Shown here: piece after piece, positions 8,801 through 16,520 of the stretch
Position numbering within the stretch: the first letter of the stretch is position 1
Layout: each line of letters begins with the position of its first letter
NCBI GenBank assembly: GCA_006969385.1
Contig: CP030884.1
Location: forward strand, 930,001-994,000
Source of the DNA: Planctomycetaceae bacterium
GTDB lineage: Bacteria; Planctomycetota; Phycisphaerae; UBA1845; UTPLA1
Direction: 5' to 3'
Length of the DNA: 64,000 nucleotides
Notes under the pieces: generated by a model
What the model saw: only the letters and a program-made list of their open reading frames with translations
What the model was told of the DNA's origin: nothing
Databases searched by the model: none
Position numbers and translations under genes: made by a program

Positions 8801-9924
8801 TGAACGCGTTCGATCACCGTCAACGGGTTTTCACCGAAGCGCATCGTGACGCAACCACTGACCGCTTCGGCACCGAGCTTATCCAAAGCGCCGCGGCGAA
8901 AATCGGGGCCGACCGACACCGTTGCGACCTGATGCAGATACACGGGCGTACCGTTGGCCGCGTGTATCACCGTGTTCTCGATATCGCGAATCACGGCGTC
9001 TTCGCGCTCGGCGCGCTCGTCCGCGCTGCGCGCTTCGCCACCGAGAAACCCCACGCCGCGAATAAGGACTTCCATCCCGTTTTCTTCGATGACCTTCGCA
9101 CCGACATCGATGTTGGCACGCGTGATCGCATTGACCAACTTAGAAAGCGGCGCGCCGTAAGCCCGCAACGCCTCCGGATTGATATCGATCTGATATTGTC
9201 GTACGTAGCCACCGATGCCGGCAACTTCGCTAACGCCTTCGACACCTTCCAGCGCTAGCTTTACGTTGAAGTCTTGCATGCTGCGTAGGCGATCGAGCGG
9301 AATCTTGCTGAAGACTAGAGGCTCACCACTGATCGGGTCGGTATAAGGCTCCGTGTCCTTCAACTGGGGTTCAAGATTCGGATCGCCATCGAGCAGCGTC
9401 TGACGCGAGGCTTTGGTCAGCACGCCATCGGCCGTAAAGCGCAAGCCGGGTCGCTCCGGTGAATACCAGCCGTTCTCGACGGTGTACCAATAAACTTGCC
9501 CCAACGCCGTCGCATCGGGCCCCAACCGTGGCAGCACGCCCGGTGGCAACGACGCACTTGCAACGTTCAGTCGCTCCAGCACGCGACTGCGCGCCCAATA
9601 AAACTCGGCGCGCTCCTTAAACACCACGTACACAATCGACCAACCGAAACCGCTGGTCGCGCGAATTTCTTTCACATCGGGAACGCCCTGCAACGCGACG
9701 GTCAACGGATACGTCACCTGCTCGTCAACATCCTTGGGGCTGCGGCCCATCCATTCGCTGAAGACGATGACCTGGTTCTCGGCAATGTCCGGCAGCGCGT
9801 CTTTCGGATTCTGCTCGAACGCGCGCCAACCGAAAATGGCCAATACACCGACCAACAAAATGGCCAACACCGGTGTTCTCAGAAATAGACGAATAAGGGC
9901 GTTAATCATCACCAGCCCGCTCAT
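5839..9924 (-). CDS. cusA: CusA/CzcA-family heavy-metal RND efflux pump, enlarged
   Basis: This is the inner-membrane proton-driven pump of a tripartite metal exporter. Family signatures include DALPDIAENQVIVFSEW near residue 42 and FMPPLDEGDFLYMPS in the periplasmic part, plus multiple transmembrane helices with the typical duplicated RND layout. At 1361 residues it is about 300 longer than usual CusA/CzcA proteins. One extra segment of about 60 residues follows VYWYTVE near residue 150, and a larger hydrophobic insertion lies roughly between residues 600 and 800. The start overlaps the end of the adaptor gene by 23 bp, so the two are translationally linked; an internal Met6 is an alternative start. 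The Cys- and Met-rich partner proteins favour Cu/Ag, but Co/Zn/Cd is not excluded. Confidence 0.93.
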   Translation of the reverse strand: MSGLVMINALIRLFLRTPVLAILLVGVLAIFGWRAFEQNPKDALPDIAENQVIVFSEWMGRSPKDVDEQVTYPLTVALQGVPDVKEIRATSGFGWSIVYVVFKERAEFYWARSRVLERLNVASASLPPGVLPRLGPDATALGQVYWYTVENGWYSPERPGLRFTADGVLTKASRQTLLDGDPNLEPQLKDTEPYTDPISGEPLVFSKIPLDRLRSMQDFNVKLALEGVEGVSEVAGIGGYVRQYQIDINPEALRAYGAPLSKLVNAITRANIDVGAKVIEENGMEVLIRGVGFLGGEARSADERAEREDAVIRDIENTVIHAANGTPVYLHQVATVSVGPDFRRGALDKLGAEAVSGCVTMRFGENPLTVIERVHDKVVSVERGLPPGVRIVPFYDRTNLIQETMGTLTSALSQELLITVIAVVLFLLHFRSSLVIAVTLPLAVAFAFICMQALELPSNIMSLAGIAIAIGTMVDMGIVMLENIYQYLTDHRDEYVRVETNEKGREREVVNGTRRRELIGEAATEVGTAILTAISTTVISFLPVFFLEGQAAKLFTPLAWTKTFCMVGAVILALTVVPPLASALLKHRRIGRASALSVAALLGLVAGLSWHHAAALHRTVEMFTQSIERYLGWSEVMTAVVIGLTLALLAYVALRERIRPIEKNPTSRLIHRLYKPTIRWVLRNKMLFLCLPTAIVVWGLSIWLGWGMLVGALIWPLEQIGMQPTRWSAALLVSIVVAALGGFVVLPLLIDTTRVGFGIFRDRMTTPRDRIDWLKGAAAVVGFGALICIFHLTGTFDGRHTMLASFISPGFDGRLDEYQPLKALRDDKGIGQEFMPPLDEGDFLYMPSVLPAGSINTVLDVMQKQDVQFAKIPEVDMVVGKLGRIESPLDPAPVGMIETMILLKDASEWPIIDDPDYEGMRRRRTMDEIWQDIKQAGRYPGVLPSVELQPIRTRVEMLSTGLNAKIGIKVYGDSIERCEQLAVDIEQLLRAQLDNAQAINAVRISGKPYLEFRIDREAIARHGVNIADVQQVIEVAIGGKNLTTTYEGLDRYPVRIRYARELRDEVPDLERILVPTPSGAQIPISQLAEIERVTGPMSVRREGARYVSYVTMSNQGVDETTLVRNGQRIIDEALVNGTLDMPEGYYLRWAGSYERNIRAKNRLALLVPLVLITNLFLIFLQFKRWPLTVVIFLAIPVAFAGGFILLDFWPQLQNTFYTLGLMDRPFPGSEMYLTVAVWVGFIALFGIAVDDGVVIGTYLDQVFSKSPITRYDEIEERVIHAGVRRIRPTLMTTFTTLAALAPVLLTTGRGSDVMTPMALPVFGGMTVALITILVVPTCYCGIKQLKWKLGLPDDDFQRSDD

Positions 9925-11863
9925 TCTGATTGCTACGAATGGCCTTCTGAACCGCTGGCGGAAGTTTCGAGAGATACTTCGTGGGGTCTTCTACAAATTT
10001 CTTATCGCAGCCCCAACAACAAAAGTAAATCTTTGCACCCTTGTATTCGATAAACACTTCGGGATTGATATCGCCTTCCATCACTGGGCAAATGGTTTGC
10101 TGCGTAGCCGCTCCTCCATGTGCCGCATGTTTCGTCTCGCCCGGTCGCCCCAAATCATCTTTCGTAACCGACGCATCCGCTGCGAATCCGCGCGTGGAAA
10201 ACAAACTCGGCTTACCGGCGAGTTGCATCTGGCTGTCGATGGCGAAATTGCCGCGCACCACCACAGCTTCACCGCCGTTGAGCCCGCTCAAAATCGGATA
10301 CCAATCGTCGCCACCTTCGCCTTGTGCCAACGGCCCCGTAGTGACTTCCACACCGCGATACCTGCCCGGTGCCGACTCGACATACACCAGCGCCCGCGTG
10401 CCGGTCTGCATCACCGCACCGCGCGGCACGGCAAGGATCGGCGCGCTCTCCGTCGGCGGCCCGTATTGCGGCAACTTCTCCACAGCGACCAACTTCATGC
10501 CGCAAATCGAGCATTCGCCCGGTTGATCCTGAGCCGCCCACGTATGCATCGGGCACGCATAATCCCCCTTGGGTGCGGGAACTGCGCCTTTACCGCCCGC
10601 CGTCAATCCGGCCTCGATCTCCGCGGTCAGCCACATGTCGGGCTTCAAACGTAAGTCGGGATTATCTACGTGCATGCGCACCGCCACCGTTCGCGTGGCC
10701 GGGTCGACGCGCGGATCGACGAATACGATCTGCCCACGAAATACATCGCCGGGCAGCGATTGCGTCGTCAGTCGCACCTCTTGGAAGGGTTTGACCCACG
10801 GCAAATCCGATTCGTACAAGTCCACCAACAACCACAGATGCGTCAGATCGGCAATCGAATAGAGCGGGTCGCCCGTCTTCACATACATGCCTTCCATCGC
10901 CTGTTTCTTGACAATGGTGCCGCCGATCGGCGCATACACCACGAGCCGCGTTTGCGGTTCGTTCGACCGTTCGATGGCGGCGATCTGCTTCGCCGTGATA
11001 CCGAGCAATTCCAACTTGCGTCGCGCCGACGCCAGCACTTGTTGATTGCTGCGCTGCATTACGCTCGATTGCATCTTGCTGTTGGCCGCGTTGCGATAGG
11101 CTTGCAAATATTCTTCCTGTGCCGCCAGCAAATCCGGCGAATACAGATCGACCAGGTGATCGCCCTCGTTCACCGACATGCCGGTGAAGTCGGCAAACAA
11201 CTTATCGATGCGGCCACCGATCCACGCGCTCACCATCTTGAAGCGCGTTTCGTCATACGTTGCTCGCCCGACCGTGCGAATGCGTTTCTTCAGTAACTTC
11301 GGTTCGACCACCACCGTCTCAACCTCTGCCAAACGGCGGGCGCGTTCGCTCAACGTGGTTTCGTATTCGCCGACGTCTTCGGATTCGGCACCACCGCTCA
11401 CATCTTCGCGCTTCATCCCGCACACCGGGCAGCGACTGTTCGGATCGGAGCTACCCTGATCGCCACATTCGGGCATAGTGCAGCGATACCACTTTTGCTC
11501 TTTCTTGGCACCATCACGATCGGTTTGAGCGTGGGCCATATGGCTTGCCCCGCCCGCCATCGTCGGCTTCACACCGGGCTCACTCGCGCCTTCGTATTTG
11601 GCAACCAATTCCATCCCGCAAATCGGACAGTCACCCGCCGCATCCTGGCGCACATCGGGATGCATCGTGCACGTCCAGTATTCGATCGTCGGTTCGGGAT
11701 TTTGGGCGACTACCGTTGCGCCGCCGCCCGACGCCAAGCGCTCCGCCGCTTGATTCATGCGACACGTGGCCCACATGGCAAAGACACCGAACAAGACGAT
11801 GAGTAGCGCCCAGCGCACCAGCACGCCGCGCAGTTCGCGCGTGGTATCGTTCGTGTTACTCAT
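9902..11863 (-). CDS. cusB: CusB-like efflux adaptor with three heavy-metal-binding motifs and a C-terminal YHS/TRASH-like module
   Basis: The periplasmic adaptor links the RND pump to the outer-membrane channel. One N-terminal membrane helix (about residues 13-34) is followed by two heavy-metal-binding motifs of the form C-x-M...CPxCGM (residues 62-84 and 126-150). The adaptor core with hairpin, lipoyl and barrel parts comes next. A third motif (YACPMHTW...CSICGMKLV) sits in the C-terminal half. The last 64 residues carry CPVM (592-595) and YFCCWGC (613-619), the same module as in the operon's last gene. Family members usually have at most one or two such motifs, so four metal sites is unusually rich. 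It overlaps its neighbours at both ends (8 bp and 23 bp). Confidence 0.9.
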   Translation of the reverse strand: MSNTNDTTRELRGVLVRWALLIVLFGVFAMWATCRMNQAAERLASGGGATVVAQNPEPTIEYWTCTMHPDVRQDAAGDCPICGMELVAKYEGASEPGVKPTMAGGASHMAHAQTDRDGAKKEQKWYRCTMPECGDQGSSDPNSRCPVCGMKREDVSGGAESEDVGEYETTLSERARRLAEVETVVVEPKLLKKRIRTVGRATYDETRFKMVSAWIGGRIDKLFADFTGMSVNEGDHLVDLYSPDLLAAQEEYLQAYRNAANSKMQSSVMQRSNQQVLASARRKLELLGITAKQIAAIERSNEPQTRLVVYAPIGGTIVKKQAMEGMYVKTGDPLYSIADLTHLWLLVDLYESDLPWVKPFQEVRLTTQSLPGDVFRGQIVFVDPRVDPATRTVAVRMHVDNPDLRLKPDMWLTAEIEAGLTAGGKGAVPAPKGDYACPMHTWAAQDQPGECSICGMKLVAVEKLPQYGPPTESAPILAVPRGAVMQTGTRALVYVESAPGRYRGVEVTTGPLAQGEGGDDWYPILSGLNGGEAVVVRGNFAIDSQMQLAGKPSLFSTRGFAADASVTKDDLGRPGETKHAAHGGAATQQTICPVMEGDINPEVFIEYKGAKIYFCCWGCDKKFVEDPTKYLSKLPPAVQKAIRSNQNERAGDD

Positions 11864-13388
11864 TGCCCATGCCCTTTTCTTCAGAGGCGTTGCCGCCGTC
11901 CGTCGTTAATTGCATGCCCACTTCGCGTTGCAACTCCGCCAGCGCCGATTGCAAATCCACCGTCTCGCGATGGCGCATCAACTCAAAATTAAGCCAGCGC
12001 CGCCAGTTATCGATGAGTGCAAGAAAATCGGTATTGCCCGCCTGATACGACGTGAGAGACACCTCATACGTCTGCCGCGCCTGCGGAATAAGCTCGATAT
12101 TCAACACGTCGATCGTCTGCTGTTGCGTTTCGATGCGCGACCAAATCTCGAAGATGCGAAACGCCACGAGATTTTGCGTCACGTGCAGATCGCCTTCGCT
12201 TGCCAACAATCGCTGCCGCGCTTCGCGCTTACGCGCCTCGATCCGCTGCGACCAAACCGGCAGATTCAACTGCATCGTCAACGCCCAGTTATCATCGCCT
12301 TGCTCGCTGCCGCGATTGACGGGCGGATCCATCGCGCCGGCGGGCACATCGGGCTCGAACGCGCCGCGCCCGCGCACATAGTTCCACTCCACACCCACCG
12401 TGAAATCCGGCCAATACCCCAGGTCGGCCAACTCGATTTGCTCGCGATCGCGCCGCACTTGTTCGCGCAACATCGCGAGTTCCGGATTGCTATCCGACGC
12501 TAACGCGATCAGTTGCGCCACATCCGATTCGATCGCCTGCGTATCAATCGGCGCAATGCTCGGAATCTCCGCTTGCGGCGCGCGATCCATCAGTTGATTG
12601 AGCGCCGCCGCCGCCGCCAGTCGCCGCAAGGCCAACCGTTGTTCGCGGTCGCGCAATTCCGACAGCTCCGTTTGCACGCGCAACAAATCCTGCTGCGCCA
12701 CTTGATTCACGCGATAACGCGCATCCACGACGCGCTCCAAATCCTGCAGGATCAATCGATTTTGTTCGGTAATCTCAAGACTGCGTTCGAGCAGATAGAT
12801 TTGCCAATACGCCTTTTCCACATCGGCGATCAAACGCACGCGTTTATGATTCAACTGCTCCACCGCCATTCGCGCCTCGGTCGCGGCGATATTGCCCGCC
12901 AACTCCAGCTTGGTCAGCAACGGTATCGTTTGACTCACGCCCAGCGTAAAGAAGATGTCGCCCGCCGCCGTTTGGATCGGCTCGGGCCGCACGATGGAAC
13001 GCAACATCGGATCGGGCAGCGACGTCACCTGAGGAATGCGTTCCAACTTGGCGCGTACATCCGCCGTCGCAGCGCGCAGCGCCGGGTGTCGCGCCAAAGC
13101 TTCGCCGATGTACCATCCGACGCTGGGTTGCGTAGGCATCGAGTCTTTAACTGCGAATTGCAGCTCGCGACTACTTGCGCGGACGGTTCGACTTGCAGGC
13201 ACCGACCGATTGCTTTGCGTGGTCGTTGCGCCTGCGGGCCTTGGCGCGATCCGCGCATTAGGACGCTGCCAACTTGTCAGCGCGGTTTCAATCGACGTTG
13301 CCGAATGCGGCTTTGATGTGCAGCCCGTGAATACCATCAACGAGCCGCCCACTGCCAACCGCAATGCGCGGGTTCCTTTAATAAACAT
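11856..13388 (-). CDS. TolC-family outer-membrane efflux lipoprotein
   Basis: The 510-residue protein has a lipoprotein signal peptide with lipobox VFTGC and Cys23 as the likely lipidation site. Long alpha-helical repeats typical of the outer membrane efflux protein family follow, for example the segments around residues 165-260 and 310-500. It is the first gene of the efflux operon and overlaps the adaptor gene by 8 bp. It would form the outer-membrane exit duct for the metal pump. CusC or CzcC are the closest functional analogues; the metal is not determined by this subunit. Confidence 0.88.
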   Translation of the reverse strand: MFIKGTRALRLAVGGSLMVFTGCTSKPHSATSIETALTSWQRPNARIAPRPAGATTTQSNRSVPASRTVRASSRELQFAVKDSMPTQPSVGWYIGEALARHPALRAATADVRAKLERIPQVTSLPDPMLRSIVRPEPIQTAAGDIFFTLGVSQTIPLLTKLELAGNIAATEARMAVEQLNHKRVRLIADVEKAYWQIYLLERSLEITEQNRLILQDLERVVDARYRVNQVAQQDLLRVQTELSELRDREQRLALRRLAAAAALNQLMDRAPQAEIPSIAPIDTQAIESDVAQLIALASDSNPELAMLREQVRRDREQIELADLGYWPDFTVGVEWNYVRGRGAFEPDVPAGAMDPPVNRGSEQGDDNWALTMQLNLPVWSQRIEARKREARQRLLASEGDLHVTQNLVAFRIFEIWSRIETQQQTIDVLNIELIPQARQTYEVSLTSYQAGNTDFLALIDNWRRWLNFELMRHRETVDLQSALAELQREVGMQLTTDGGNASEEKGMGNE

Positions 13389-13507
13389 TTGAAGCGATCC
13401 AGTTCCGGTTTGGGCAGACCGAGTCCGCCAACATAAAAAACCACACGACCGAAAATTCGGGCGCGCGGCACCATTAGCGCGGAGCGTGCGCGCGGAACTG
13501 CATCGAA

Positions 13508-13885
13508 CTATGTCAGGAGAATAACCGTGGCGAGACGTACCACGTCATCAGGAGGAGCATGCGACCAAAGGTAGAAATTCGCAGAGACCCCTGACGCGAT
13601 GTCCGAACAAACCCCAATTTGAGCACCGACCATCGTCGGCGGAGCGCTGCGCAAATGTTGGGCTTCCGTCGTAGACGTCGAAGCGGGCAAGACCGGCGGA
13701 AGCGCGAAGCAATCGCAAAAATCGAGCGCCGACTCGTTAGAAGCCGGTGACTCGCAGCCGCAGTTGCACTGATTGACCGGACAACAACAGCAGGACTCGG
13801 CTGCCCTGTCAAAATTCAACTGGCTGCCAAAGGCCGGACCTTGGCCACCCAGAATTAACAAAATGAGAATGATCCTGAGTTTCAC
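13508..13885 (-). CDS. Small Cys-rich exported protein upstream of the efflux operon
   Basis: From a GTG at 13885 the product is about 125 residues. It has a short basic start, a hydrophobic segment (IILILLILGG), a likely cleavage near AFGS, then a dense Cys region with CCCC, CNCGC and FCDC. The frame also extends upstream to 13975, so the start is uncertain and the Shine-Dalgarno is weak. It lies on the same strand as the efflux operon, about 120 bp upstream of the TolC-like gene. Its Cys clusters suggest metal binding or sensing (inference). No family is recognised. Confidence 0.5.
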   Translation of the reverse strand: MKLRIILILLILGGQGPAFGSQLNFDRAAESCCCCPVNQCNCGCESPASNESALDFCDCFALPPVLPASTSTTEAQHLRSAPPTMVGAQIGVCSDIASGVSANFYLWSHAPPDDVVRLATVILLT

Positions 13886-14206
13886 TATTCGAATGATAAC
13901 AAACGCGGTTCGTCTCAAACAATGGCGAAACCAATCTATTTCGTATAACGTCCTCAAAGCCAGTGAACCAGCCACCCAATCGAACCCCTAACACCATGTG
14001 CGACAACGCTTTATAGAATGTCACGCGCATGTAAGTTTGCCGACTAAATAATTGTCTTCAGTTCATTTCGACTGGATCTACATGGCTTTCTCGAAGACTC
14101 GAGATCGAAGTCGCAAACAAAGCGTTTTCCGAGACCCTAACAACCTGATATTGCCATACCCCTGACTCCGGTTCGAAACCGTAGCTTTAGTCGACGTCTT
14201 CCACCG

Positions 14207-14527
14207 CTAATACACACTGTGCGGCGCCATAATCTCAACCGCATTACCCGCAGCGTCGTCAATATAAACCGATGCCGTCCCGTCGCGATGGCCGACGAGT
14301 TCGCCATAATCACCTGCGTTATCTTTAACAAAGGCGATATGCGGCGGGTGTTGTTCGGGAATGACAAACGCCAGCGTGATGTTGTCGAACTGAACCATCG
14401 CCCACGTCTCGTCTTGATAGACGATGTCGCAATTGAACCGTTCGCGATACCAATCGACCGTCGCGGCGATGTCGTTCACCGATATGGCAACATGATCCAT
14501 GCGATCTAATTCGCCCTTGCTGCTCAT
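14207..14527 (-). CDS. VOC-superfamily (glyoxalase/bleomycin-resistance-like) protein
   Basis: The 106-residue single-domain protein starts with MDHVAISVNDIAATVDWYRE from residue 10, the hallmark first beta strand and helix of the vicinal oxygen chelate fold. It ends with an ExM metal-ligand strand (NAVEIMAP). His11 and the late Glu are plausible metal ligands. An AGGAG ribosome-binding site lies 8 bp before the ATG. The substrate cannot be assigned; a lyase, dioxygenase or binding role are all possible. The 13976-14206 gap downstream holds nothing recognisable. Confidence 0.8.
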   Translation of the reverse strand: MSSKGELDRMDHVAISVNDIAATVDWYRERFNCDIVYQDETWAMVQFDNITLAFVIPEQHPPHIAFVKDNAGDYGELVGHRDGTASVYIDDAAGNAVEIMAPHSVY

Positions 14528-14776
14528 TTATCTGCTCCTGCTTTCGTCTGCGGTCGACCCGACCATGTCGCCACATATTCTGCTAATCGTTTCCTCGCAG
14601 GCGATTGCCTTCGACGCGACGTTTGCCGCCCTATTAAGATCGTAGCCACGATCACCCTGTTTTGGCACTCGAATTCGACTCGCACCTATCGACCAAGCTA
14701 CTGCCATTGACGCCGTGCGCCCCTGCGCCACAATCGACACGCGACCACAACCACGCCCCCCCCGAGGAATCCGCGC

Positions 14777-15271
14777 ATGAGCCAAAATGCTGAAATCGCC
14801 ATCGTGATGGGCAGCAAGAGCGATTGGGACACCATGCGCGCCGCGACCGACGCGCTGGACGATTTGAAAATCGCCTATCACATGCAGGTCGTTTCGGCCC
14901 ATCGCACGCCCGACCTGCTCTTCCAATTCGCCGCCGATGCCCGCGCCAACGGCTTCAAGGTCATCATCGCCGGTGCCGGCGGCGCGGCGCATTTGCCGGG
15001 CATGCTGGCCGCCAAGACCACGCTGCCCGTGCTCGGCGTGCCGGTCCAATCGCGAGCGCTCAACGGCCTCGATAGTTTGCTTAGCATCGTGCAGATGCCC
15101 AAAGGCGTGCCCGTCGGCACGCTGGCGATCGGCACGGCGGGTGCCGCCAACGCCGCCTATCTGGCCGCGTCGATTCTGTCGATTCACGACGACGGCGTGC
15201 GCCAACGGCTCGACGCGTTTCGCGCCGCCCAAACCCAAGCCGTACTCGATAATCCCGACCCGAGGGCATAA
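14777..15271 (+). CDS. purE: N5-carboxyaminoimidazole ribonucleotide mutase PurE
   Basis: The 164-residue protein has the class I PurE motifs MGSKSDW (11-17), SAHRTPD with catalytic His42, and the glycine-rich [11 protein letters not shown]. It converts N5-CAIR to CAIR in purine synthesis. A GAGGAA ribosome-binding site precedes the ATG. purK follows after 3 bp, so the two form an operon. Length and motifs are normal. Confidence 0.96.
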   Translation: MSQNAEIAIVMGSKSDWDTMRAATDALDDLKIAYHMQVVSAHRTPDLLFQFAADARANGFKVIIAGAGGAAHLPGMLAAKTTLPVLGVPVQSRALNGLDSLLSIVQMPKGVPVGTLAIGTAGAANAAYLAASILSIHDDGVRQRLDAFRAAQTQAVLDNPDPRA

Positions 15272-15274
15272 GCG

Positions 15275-16369
15275 ATGCGACTGGGAATCATCGGCGGCGG
15301 ACAACTCGGGCGCATGCTGGCCCACGCGGCGCAACGTCTCGGCATCGACGTCACGATTCTCGACGCCAAGGAAAACTGCAGCGCCGGACAAGTCGCGCGA
15401 CAAATCGTCGGCGCTTATGACGACACGGATAAGCTGCGCGAACTCGCCGCCGTCAGCGATGCGATTACCTACGAGTTTGAAAATGTACCCATCGAACCGT
15501 TGGCGGCTTTAGACGAAAAGGTCCCATTGCGCCCAGCGCCTAAGGGCTTGGCCGCAGCCCAGGATCGTCTAACCGAGAAAACACTGTTTCGAACCGTCGG
15601 CATGCAAACCACCGACTTCGCCGCAGTCGATTCGCTCGAAGATTTAGAACGCGAGTTTGCCGCCATGAACGGTACGTGCATCTTGAAGACGCGGCGCTTC
15701 GGCTACGACGGGAAAGGCCAGGCGCGCATCGATACGCAAGAAGACGTGCCGGCCGCTTGGTATGAGCTTGAAGACAGCGGACCGCTCATTCTCGAAAAAC
15801 GCATCGATTTCAAGCGGGAACTTGCCATTATCGCTGCCCGCGGCGCCGACGGTAACGAAGCCTTCTACCCCGTCACGCAAACGCACCATCGCAACGGCAT
15901 TCTGCATCGCACGCTCGCCCCCGCGCCAGCGCTCTCCGACGAGATCGAACAACAAGCACGCTCTTACGTTGATAAGCTGCTGAAGCGCCTCGATTACGTC
16001 GGCGTATTGGCGCTCGAACTGTTTGAGGCCGATCGCGGCTTACTCGCCAATGAATTCGCGCCGCGCGTGCATAACTCGGGCCATTGGACGATCGAAGGCA
16101 CGACTTGTTCGCAGTTCGAGAACCAAGTGCGTGCCGCGCTGGGCTTACCCTTGGGCGAACCAATGCTGCGCGGCCCGACCGGCATGCTAAACCTCATCGG
16201 CGATGTACCGCCTCGGGCACCGATACTCGCACACCCAAACACCGCGCTGCATTTATATGGCAAGTCGGGCCGCGCCGGACGCAAGATCGGGCATATTACG
16301 GTTACAGAAGCAACAGAATCCAAGGTATTAAAACGAATCGACGAGCTTGAAACCCTTATCGACGCGTAA
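15275..16369 (+). CDS. purK: N5-carboxyaminoimidazole ribonucleotide synthase PurK
   Basis: The 364-residue ATP-grasp enzyme makes N5-CAIR from AIR, bicarbonate and ATP. It starts MRLGIIGGGQLGRML, the PurK nucleotide-binding opening. It contains ILKTRRFGYDGKGQ in the ATP-grasp region and NEFAPRVHNSGHWT near residue 255. It sits 3 bp after purE and is probably co-translated. Nothing is unusual. Confidence 0.96.
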   Translation: MRLGIIGGGQLGRMLAHAAQRLGIDVTILDAKENCSAGQVARQIVGAYDDTDKLRELAAVSDAITYEFENVPIEPLAALDEKVPLRPAPKGLAAAQDRLTEKTLFRTVGMQTTDFAAVDSLEDLEREFAAMNGTCILKTRRFGYDGKGQARIDTQEDVPAAWYELEDSGPLILEKRIDFKRELAIIAARGADGNEAFYPVTQTHHRNGILHRTLAPAPALSDEIEQQARSYVDKLLKRLDYVGVLALELFEADRGLLANEFAPRVHNSGHWTIEGTTCSQFENQVRAALGLPLGEPMLRGPTGMLNLIGDVPPRAPILAHPNTALHLYGKSGRAGRKIGHITVTEATESKVLKRIDELETLIDA

Positions 16370-16378
16370 CGCACGCTC

Positions 16379-16422
16379 AAAAAAAAGAGGCCCGCGACAT
16401 GGGTGGATATCGCGAGCGCGGG
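16379..16422 (-). terminator. Likely terminator of the giant Cys-repeat gene
   Basis: On the minus strand the arms CCCGCG/CGCGGG, with a roughly 20-base loop, are followed by CCTC and eight Ts. The stem is short but the T-run is good. Confidence 0.5.
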
Positions 16423-16520
16423 AGGGGAAAATGGTTCGTTAAGATTGGCGACCGTCACCGGAGGCATCGCTCCGGCAACGACCGCCGCACGTTGGGTTCT
16501 CAGATCGCGACCACCGACCG

